A DNA stretch of 12,753 bases from Flemingiibacterium sp045579105 (lineage in GTDB: Bacteria > Bacillota > Clostridia > Oscillospirales > CAG-272), in assembly GCA_045579105.1 (NCBI GenBank), contig JAZNLM010000133.1, positions 1-12,753 on the forward strand. The letters run 5' to 3'. The translations under genes and the position numbers were made by a program. Under the pieces are notes generated by a model. That model worked only from the letters and a program-made list of their open reading frames with translations. It was not told the DNA's origin and did not search any database. Positions 7,313 through 12,753 of the stretch are shown here, piece by piece; position 1 is the stretch's first letter; each line of letters opens with the position of its first letter.

Positions 7313-7353
7313 AGTGTCTCCTTTTGTGTCGTGCATTGCTGCGAGTCAACAGC

Positions 7354-9444
7354 TTACGCACATTCGACTCCTGTGAGTATACGGTGGTATCCCTCTAGCA
7401 TCACCATTGAGTTTACATCCTCTGTACGTATTCCGCTGCTGCGGACCGTTACTTCACCGATTTCGGGATGCTGCCAATGGTACCCCATCTGTACAGCCTT
7501 TCCGTCGTTCATCATCACACTTACTGCGTTGTCTACATATTCGACATCATCAGGTGAAACACGGCTGTACCAATAGTCATAGCATTCGCCAGGTGAAAGC
7601 TTTTCTGTAATACCGAGCACACGCTCCATTACCTCGTCAATGTGCAGCTCGCGGCGGTTATTTTTTTCGTCTATACGAATTATCCAAAGCCCAATCTCAT
7701 TTTCGTGCAGAATGTTTTTAGGATCAAAATGTATAGCTCCGAACTGCTCCTTGAAGCGGTGTATCTCATCAATTGCGAGTACTCTTGACTTATATTCATC
7801 AGAGCAAGCATGAATATATTTTTGCGAAATCTGATCTGCTGTGCAGGGCTTATCAAAAAGATAGCCCTGGAAGAAATCCGCTTGAAGCGGCTCAAGCACC
7901 GAAAGCTCTTTTGCTGTTTCAATTCCTTCACAGCAAGCATGTATTGAATTGGTTTTTGCAAACTCAATAACATTGCTGATAAGTCGGTAGTTATAGGTGT
8001 TATTTTCTATTTCAGTGACAAAGCTGCGGTCGATCTTGATTTCGTTTACGTCGAACTGCTTTAGATATCCGAGATTTGAATATCCGGTTCCGAAATCGTC
8101 AATGGCTAAGCGAACACCGTAAGACTTTATATATTTAATGTGATCATAATACTGCTTGTTCTGGTTTAACTGAACCGACTCAGTAAGCTCCACCGTGAGT
8201 GCACTTCCCGGTAATCCTACACTCTTCAGCGCATCCACAATTTTCTCTCCGAGTCTACCGTCATCAAACTGTACAGAGGAGAAATTGACCGCTACCTGAA
8301 GTTCAGGAATACTCTTTCTCCATTCCTTACACTGTGCTAGTGCCTGTGAGAGCACCCACATTCCAACGGAATCGATAAGTCCCGACTGCTCAAGAATAGG
8401 TATAAATTCATCGGGGAAAATGCGTCCGCGCTTTTTGGAATCATAGCGAAGAAGTGCTTCAACTCCGTAAAGCTCATAGCTTCCGCTCTTAATCTGCGGC
8501 TGATAATACACCTCAAAGCCTTCAAAATTATTCTGTACGCTTTCCTTAAGTTCCTCGAGAAGTGTAAGCTCGCTGATTCTTTGATTTATATCATCGGCAG
8601 AGAAGAAATTAACGTGATTATATACGTTCTGTATCGCATTCTGCAAAGTAAAGTTAGCGCAGTCGACAAGCTTCAGTATGTCAATGAAAATGCTGTTGTC
8701 AATCGGAACAGCACCTGCAAACACCGAGCATTTTTCACTCATTGCCTGACAGATCTGCTCGTATATGGACTCTACCTTTTCGCTTTCACACTCTGTAATA
8801 ACAGCCGCGAAATAATTGTGATCAACATGGTATGTTTCTTCGATGCACGCTATTTCTTCAAGAACGTCCCCCATCTCGCGAAGCACCTGATTTCCGAAAT
8901 CTCTTCCGTGACTCAAGTTAATATCCGCAAGAGAGGGAATTCCGAGCATCATAAGCCACCCCTTGCCGGCACGTAGTGTGAGTTGCAAATCCTCTCGGAG
9001 CTTGGTCTTATTCCAAAGTCCCGTCAGAGGATCAAAAAGGTGGCGTACTGCTTCTTCAGACACACGGCCCATCATAACATAGGGCGCACCGTTTTCATCG
9101 TGAAGAAGCTTGCCGCGCGAGTTTACCCATACGGTCTCACCATTTTTGTTGTACATACGAAAATTGATATTGTGCGAATCTATCTTACCGGCGCGAACGC
9201 CTTCAACGTCGAGGAGAAGCATTTTGCGGTCCGCGGGATGCACAACCTTAAGTAATTCCTCAAATGTATTGGTGTTATTCCCCGGCTTGCGTATGTTAAA
9301 TCTCTCATCTATCAGACCAAAAAACTGCATCTGATCGTTGTGAATGTCATAGGCGAACAGAAAATCGTCAGTCGTCTGATTTATAGCCGTTAAAAATCTT
9401 TTGATCGAGTCAAAATCTTTTACCGCGTTTAATATTTTATCCAT
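7354..9444 (-). CDS. Cyclic di-GMP phosphodiesterase: PAS, degenerate GGDEF, EAL, C-terminal PAS-like
   Basis: A soluble 696-residue protein predicted to hydrolyse cyclic di-GMP to pGpG. The order is PAS about 20-130 (ending YVMMGRVSE), a GGDEF-like domain about 136-290, EAL about 297-545, and a second PAS-like domain about 582-690. The GGDEF-like domain begins normally with DPLTGLWNK, but HNYFA stands where GGDEF should be, so it should be inactive as a cyclase and may only bind GTP. The EAL domain keeps every catalytic residue: E329 of EALLR, N387, E419, D449-D450 in DDFGTGYS, K470, E506 and QGY (526-528). The start overlaps the end of the DUF4956 gene by 8 nt, with GGAGAG inside that gene, implying translational coupling. 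With no membrane segment it must sense an internal cue or be recruited by a partner. Confidence 0.93.
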   Translation of the reverse strand: MDKILNAVKDFDSIKRFLTAINQTTDDFLFAYDIHNDQMQFFGLIDERFNIRKPGNNTNTFEELLKVVHPADRKMLLLDVEGVRAGKIDSHNINFRMYNKNGETVWVNSRGKLLHDENGAPYVMMGRVSEEAVRHLFDPLTGLWNKTKLREDLQLTLRAGKGWLMMLGIPSLADINLSHGRDFGNQVLREMGDVLEEIACIEETYHVDHNYFAAVITECESEKVESIYEQICQAMSEKCSVFAGAVPIDNSIFIDILKLVDCANFTLQNAIQNVYNHVNFFSADDINQRISELTLLEELKESVQNNFEGFEVYYQPQIKSGSYELYGVEALLRYDSKKRGRIFPDEFIPILEQSGLIDSVGMWVLSQALAQCKEWRKSIPELQVAVNFSSVQFDDGRLGEKIVDALKSVGLPGSALTVELTESVQLNQNKQYYDHIKYIKSYGVRLAIDDFGTGYSNLGYLKQFDVNEIKIDRSFVTEIENNTYNYRLISNVIEFAKTNSIHACCEGIETAKELSVLEPLQADFFQGYLFDKPCTADQISQKYIHACSDEYKSRVLAIDEIHRFKEQFGAIHFDPKNILHENEIGLWIIRIDEKNNRRELHIDEVMERVLGITEKLSPGECYDYWYSRVSPDDVEYVDNAVSVMMNDGKAVQMGYHWQHPEIGEVTVRSSGIRTEDVNSMVMLEGYHRILTGVECA

Positions 9445-10108
9445 GGTACTCTCCGTTGTACTGGATCAACGTGGAATCCTCTACCCCGTCGATCGCCCGA
9501 ATTTTTTCCATAAAGAAGGTATCGTTATTTTTGCAGAAAACTTCGATTGCCATTTCGGTCTTATCTTTGCGAAGTGTTTTGGATTTGATAAAGTATTTAA
9601 TCTTGCCAAGTGCGCGGATGACATCATCTCCTGCACCGTCACCGGTGTAATGCACTACGAGTATATATATTCTTCCCTTTTGCTGCTTTGAGTAGAAAAT
9701 AATTATCATCACGGTCATAACAACAGCCGCAACTGCTACCAGCACGTACATACCCGCGCCCGAGGTGATACCCGTGGTTATCGCCCAGAAAAGATACAGA
9801 AGGTCAAGCGGATCCTTGACGGCGGTACGGAAACGTACGATAGAGAGCGCACCGACCATACCGAGTGATATTACGATGTTCGTGCTTATCGCAAGGGTTA
9901 CCATCGCGGTGAGGACAGTCATACCCACAAGAGTTATTGCAAATCCGCGCGAGTAGATTACCCCCGTATAGAATTTTCTGTATACAAAGTAGATAACTGC
10001 GCCCATGATAAGTGCGGTGAGGAGTCCGAGTGCTGCGTTTGTGACGCTTACTCCGTCAAATACACCCGACTCAAGAATTGATTTTTTGATAAAATCCTGT
10101 ATACTCAT
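9437..10108 (-). CDS. DUF4956 family membrane protein
   Basis: A 223-residue protein with about four to five membrane segments (roughly 25-43, 57-76, 78-92, 103-117, 119-139) and a soluble C-terminal domain of about 80 residues. The family hallmark is the loop SLGMVGALSIVRFRTAVKDP (81-100), with the conserved RFR and a following FWAI. The family has no established biochemical role. It is repeatedly found next to VTC-domain genes and CotH genes in Bacillota, as here, so it is probably the membrane partner of that pair. The start at 10108 follows GAGAGGG. It lies 12 nt after the VTC gene and overlaps the EAL gene by 8 nt. The C-terminal domain (RIYILVVHYTGDG onwards) looks like a small alpha/beta ligand-binding domain, which is inference. 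Confidence 0.88.
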   Translation of the reverse strand: MSIQDFIKKSILESGVFDGVSVTNAALGLLTALIMGAVIYFVYRKFYTGVIYSRGFAITLVGMTVLTAMVTLAISTNIVISLGMVGALSIVRFRTAVKDPLDLLYLFWAITTGITSGAGMYVLVAVAAVVMTVMIIIFYSKQQKGRIYILVVHYTGDGAGDDVIRALGKIKYFIKSKTLRKDKTEMAIEVFCKNNDTFFMEKIRAIDGVEDSTLIQYNGEYHG

Positions 10109-10120
10109 ATTCCCTCTCCC

Positions 10121-10843
10121 TTAATTTTCGTACCAATATTTGAAACTGTTCATATATTCCGTTTTTTCATAGCAAAGGACATATTTCGACACCGCAGTAA
10201 ACTCAGATGCTCTGTCCGGTAATATATCGCGGACAAAGCGCGGTAAAAATTCAGTGTATTTTACTTCCATTACGCACTTCCCCGGCTCAAGCACCGGAAG
10301 TGCCGGAAGCGTGTCATCGAAAATGTCGAAGCTTCCCACGGCTGCACGCACGTCCATATCAAATGTGATACGTACCGTTCCGGCATCCAGAATCCACGGC
10401 TCACGGTCGTAGTCAACAATTGTGCGAGGACGCATCATATTGCTGACACATTCATAGTAAAACTCCTGACAAAGCGGATATTTGCTGTGAAGGAGAAACT
10501 CATAATCTCCGTTTATTATCTTATAAACCTCATCTCTGGTCAGCGTTGCCGCTTCCTTGAATATGTAGGCGCCGAACTTCTTTTTTCGCTCAAGCTTTAT
10601 ACTACTGTCTGAGCAGTTGTAGATACGTATTCGGTACTTTTTTCGAAGAAGCACACCTGCATCCTTTTCCTCGTATGCGGTGTTGAAGTAATCGTCGAAA
10701 TAAAGACTGCGTATCATATATCCGCCATTTTTCGCATGCTTGTCAAGCTCGAGAAAAGGCGAAAGCCTTTGGCAGATAACCTCTTTTTGCGCCATGTCTA
10801 TAAGATACTTCCATTCATGTCTGTATCTCTCAGGTTTCGACAT
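10121..10843 (-). CDS. VTC-domain protein (polyphosphate polymerase-like, CYTH/TTM tunnel fold)
   Basis: A cytosolic 240-residue protein consisting almost entirely of a VTC domain, the triphosphate-tunnel fold which in yeast Vtc4 polymerises the ATP gamma-phosphate into polyphosphate. The charged tunnel residues are present in order: RHEWKY (8-13), MIRSLYFDD (43-51) with R45, RKKYRIRIY (67-75), IKLERK (82-87), VDYDR (143-147), VRITFD (157-162), MEVKY (192-196, with E193 and K195) and SKYVLC (219-224). There is no SPX domain or membrane segment, unlike yeast Vtc proteins. The start ATG 10843 follows a perfect GGAGGA; a TTG at 10858 in the same frame has no such site. The gene overlaps the cotH gene by 14 nt and precedes the DUF4956 gene by 12 nt. 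Polymerase activity is inferred from the family; another nucleotide or phosphate transfer is possible. Confidence 0.9.
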   Translation of the reverse strand: MSKPERYRHEWKYLIDMAQKEVICQRLSPFLELDKHAKNGGYMIRSLYFDDYFNTAYEEKDAGVLLRKKYRIRIYNCSDSSIKLERKKKFGAYIFKEAATLTRDEVYKIINGDYEFLLHSKYPLCQEFYYECVSNMMRPRTIVDYDREPWILDAGTVRITFDMDVRAAVGSFDIFDDTLPALPVLEPGKCVMEVKYTEFLPRFVRDILPDRASEFTAVSKYVLCYEKTEYMNSFKYWYEN

Positions 10844-12596
10844 AAACGTCCTCCGCAATCTGTCCGTCGACGCCTACGTAGAAGCACTTTGTGCCATAAA
10901 TCTTCCCCGTTTGAATTACATAGGAGTCAAATGCGGTTTGCGAGTGTCCTTCGGCATCGTAAGCTTTTATACGAATAAAATACTGCCCTGCGGGAAGAAT
11001 GTCAAACTGTGCCATCGGAACCTTGATGTTTTCCATCTTAACAATTGGGTTTACAAAGGTGTAATCAGTTGCAACCTCAAGTGAATATGTGATTGGTTGT
11101 GCATTAAAGGTGTACGACGCGTCCCAGTTTATGCTTATCTTTGAGCCACTCGACTGCGGAACACCTATATAAAACGGCATCGGTTTCTCGTATGACTGCT
11201 CATAAGTTAAATAGTTCGCTTTTACCTCATCAACAAGAGAGCTTGCAATAACATCATACTGTGCCACAGTTATCGGCATAGCAAGCGCATCTCTACCCTT
11301 AAATACAAGCGGCTTTAACAGCTCGGAATAGGTCTTTGCATATGCTTCAACTCTGCCGTCAGTAAGTTTTGCGTACAGTGCATCCATTGCCTCATCAAGT
11401 TTTGCGCGGTACATCTCGGACTGCAGACATCTCTTGAATAGTTCATTTCCCCAATAGTTGCTGATGCCTCTTTCCCATTCGGCGTAATCGTTTCTTTCAA
11501 GCAATTCATATTCTGTCAATCTGAAAGAACCGTCAAGATCCCACGGTAATATGTACCATCTGTCGAGGTTAAGAGGACTGTATAAATAAAAGTTTCTGTT
11601 TTGAGTATCGATATTTCCGATGAGTATATTAAAAGCCATCCAATATGAAATGTTTTCGATGTCGAAATCTTCTTCAAGTATTGTTTCAATCGGGATTGAA
11701 TAGTCGTTTATACGCTCGAGAAGGCGGATAAGCTTGGTGTGGTCGTCATCTCCCTTGACCTCGAGAATTTCCTCGAAAGCGGCAAGATTGTAATTCGGGT
11801 CGTCCGATGGAACGATTACGTCTTCATAACGGTAGAACTCGCAGATGTTTATTTTGTAAAGATGACCTTTCTTGTCAAGGCCGTGTCGCTCGAGAGCAGT
11901 TTTGTTAAGCTGTTCAACCTGCGTGTAAATGCCGTAATCCTCGAATTTTGCATCGGGTCCGGCTGTTGTATCCTTTACGTAAAGACGAACGAATGTTGTG
12001 CGAAGGCTCATAAGCTCGTCTATATCTGTGAGAAGGTCAAAGCCAAGCTTGTTTCGGAAGCGCAATCCGTCGCCCTGATGCTTGTTGAGCGCGATAGTCG
12101 TCTGACCGCGCCAATCGCCCTTGTTATCTTTAATACTGATCTTGTAGTTTTTCTGAATGTTGCGGCTCGATGACTGACCGCGTATCTGTACTGTACAGTT
12201 CGGTGCTACCTGACCGTATCCAAGCTCTCCGGGTATAAGACCGTTTTCGTCGCCGACCTGGATAAGTCCGGCGATCTTATAGCGTTCAACACCCATTTTT
12301 TCGTAATCGTACACCGAATATGTGTTAATCTCTTCCCACGTGTGGTCGGTATTCTCTGCGGAATTACCCATAGAAACCGTGAGATACATCGTTACGATTT
12401 CGGTGTTGTTCTGATTTTCGTAAATCAGATTTTTGTCACGAATATGTATATCATCTTCGGTTTGTATGTCGTCCTTTTCAATTGTTGTGCCAAAATTACT
12501 GTTTATGGCAGGCTCAATCACATCGTCGTCGCAGCCGGTGAAGACAGTTGTCAAAAGAAGTCCTGCGCAGATAAGGGATAAATATTTATTTTTCAT
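10830..12596 (-). CDS. CotH-kinase family lipoprotein
   Basis: A 588-residue exported lipoprotein with a signal sequence (MKNK, then a hydrophobic stretch) and lipobox FTGC, so C22 becomes the lipidated N-terminus. After an acidic linker comes the CotH domain, about 65-460. Visible motifs include VQIRGQSSSRNIQKNYKI (136-153), KHQGDGLRFRNKLGFDLL (172-189), GIYTQVEQL (222-230), GNIDTQNRNFYLY (327-339) and WYILPWDLDGSF (347-358). In the known CotH kinases the N-D and DxD elements bind Mg-ATP, matching D330, N335 and D353/D355 here. Residues about 475-565 look like a fibronectin III-type beta domain. CotH of Bacillus spores phosphorylates coat proteins, so extracellular protein or polymer phosphorylation is likely. 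Start ATG 12596 follows GGAGGGG; a longer frame begins at TTG 12641. It overlaps the upstream gene by 11 nt and the VTC gene by 14 nt. Confidence 0.92.
   Translation of the reverse strand: MKNKYLSLICAGLLLTTVFTGCDDDVIEPAINSNFGTTIEKDDIQTEDDIHIRDKNLIYENQNNTEIVTMYLTVSMGNSAENTDHTWEEINTYSVYDYEKMGVERYKIAGLIQVGDENGLIPGELGYGQVAPNCTVQIRGQSSSRNIQKNYKISIKDNKGDWRGQTTIALNKHQGDGLRFRNKLGFDLLTDIDELMSLRTTFVRLYVKDTTAGPDAKFEDYGIYTQVEQLNKTALERHGLDKKGHLYKINICEFYRYEDVIVPSDDPNYNLAAFEEILEVKGDDDHTKLIRLLERINDYSIPIETILEEDFDIENISYWMAFNILIGNIDTQNRNFYLYSPLNLDRWYILPWDLDGSFRLTEYELLERNDYAEWERGISNYWGNELFKRCLQSEMYRAKLDEAMDALYAKLTDGRVEAYAKTYSELLKPLVFKGRDALAMPITVAQYDVIASSLVDEVKANYLTYEQSYEKPMPFYIGVPQSSGSKISINWDASYTFNAQPITYSLEVATDYTFVNPIVKMENIKVPMAQFDILPAGQYFIRIKAYDAEGHSQTAFDSYVIQTGKIYGTKCFYVGVDGQIAEDVYVET
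10849..10854 (-). promoter_or_regulatory. Ribosome binding site that fixes the VTC-gene start
   Basis: GGAGGA on the minus strand, five nt before ATG 10843 and inside the 3' end of the cotH gene. It overrules the longer TTG start at 10858 and implies that VTC translation is coupled to that of the CotH gene. Confidence 0.85.
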
Positions 12597-12753
12597 CTTT
12601 CCCCTCCAATTTATCTTCAAGAAATTCACCAAGTCTTGCAAACGCGCCCGAACGGTCCTCGCTCACAAGAGGCTGTACCGACAAAATATAGTACGGCAGA
12701 CGCTTTGTAAAATAGTCAAGCCTCAAGGCGCACGCAGCGGCAAACACAAACGC
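12586..12753 (-). CDS. C-terminal fragment of an unidentified upstream gene (PelG-like end possible)
   Basis: An open frame enters from the right edge and ends at TAA 12586-12588, giving 55 residues. It overlaps the cotH start by 11 nt, which supports it as a real operon member. The fragment starts hydrophobic (AFVFAAACALRL), as if leaving a membrane helix, and then continues DYFTKRLPYYILSVQPLV followed by a charged tail rich in D, E and K. A hydrophobic end followed by a short charged cytosolic tail suggests an integral membrane protein. A polysaccharide exporter such as PelG is my best guess, because Gram-positive Pel-type loci also carry c-di-GMP enzymes. The fragment alone does not prove it. 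Confidence 0.6.
   Translation of the reverse strand, partial: AFVFAAACALRLDYFTKRLPYYILSVQPLVSEDRSGAFARLGEFLEDKLEGKDEK
12603..12607 (-). promoter_or_regulatory. Ribosome binding site that fixes the CotH-gene start
   Basis: GGAGG on the minus strand, six nt before ATG 12596. It places the start directly at the lipoprotein signal peptide and discards a 15-residue extension that would ruin the signal sequence. Confidence 0.85.

Noticed and set aside
10844..10858. Longer VTC start at a TTG codon
   Set aside because: It has no ribosome site of its own, whereas GGAGGA lies at ideal spacing before ATG 10843.
12597..12641. Longer CotH start at a TTG codon
   Set aside because: It would add 15 charged and polar residues in front of a clear lipoprotein signal peptide and ignores the GGAGG before ATG 12596.

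Overview
The window reads as a mid-GC Bacillota (Clostridia-like, possibly an Oscillospirales/Ruminococcaceae gut bacterium) chromosome segment. The basis is indirect: strong AGGAGG-type ribosome binding sites, consensus sigma-A promoters with 17-bp spacers, T-run hairpin terminators, a lipobox lipoprotein, and a CotH / VTC-domain / DUF4956 gene set that is common in Clostridia. No RNA gene, insertion sequence or CRISPR array was seen.

Layout. (1) Bases 1-1330, minus: the N-terminal 443 residues of a secreted von Willebrand A (vWA) surface protein, cut by the window edge. (2) Bases 1331-1669: a divergent control region with one good sigma-A promoter facing each way and a 21-bp near-palindrome between them. 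(3) Bases 1670-3389, plus: a two-gene operon of an MtnA-type aldose-1-phosphate isomerase and a class II (FucA-like) aldolase, which fits salvage of 5'-methylthioadenosine or 5'-deoxyadenosine through the so-called DHAP shunt. (4) Bases 3685-5387, minus: a PiT phosphate transporter followed by its DUF47/PhoU-like partner, with its own promoter and terminator. (5) Bases 5744-12753, minus: a tightly packed operon entering from the right edge. It holds the tail of an unidentified gene, a CotH-kinase lipoprotein, a VTC (polyphosphate polymerase-like) domain protein, a DUF4956 membrane protein, a PAS-degenerate GGDEF-EAL-PAS phosphodiesterase, and a Cache-like/HAMP/GGDEF diguanylate cyclase. It ends at a strong hairpin at 5653-5680.

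The right-hand operon is the most interesting part. Its genes overlap by 8 to 14 bases or sit 12 to 41 bases apart, so the CotH/VTC/DUF4956 set is physically coupled to enzymes that should make and break cyclic di-GMP. I infer a c-di-GMP-linked envelope or exopolymer system: an extracellular protein/polymer kinase (CotH), a cytoplasmic nucleotide-polymerising tunnel enzyme (VTC), a membrane partner (DUF4956), and a local second-messenger switch. The product and signal cannot be read from sequence alone. Start sites in this operon were set by ribosome binding sites, and three differ from the longest open frame.
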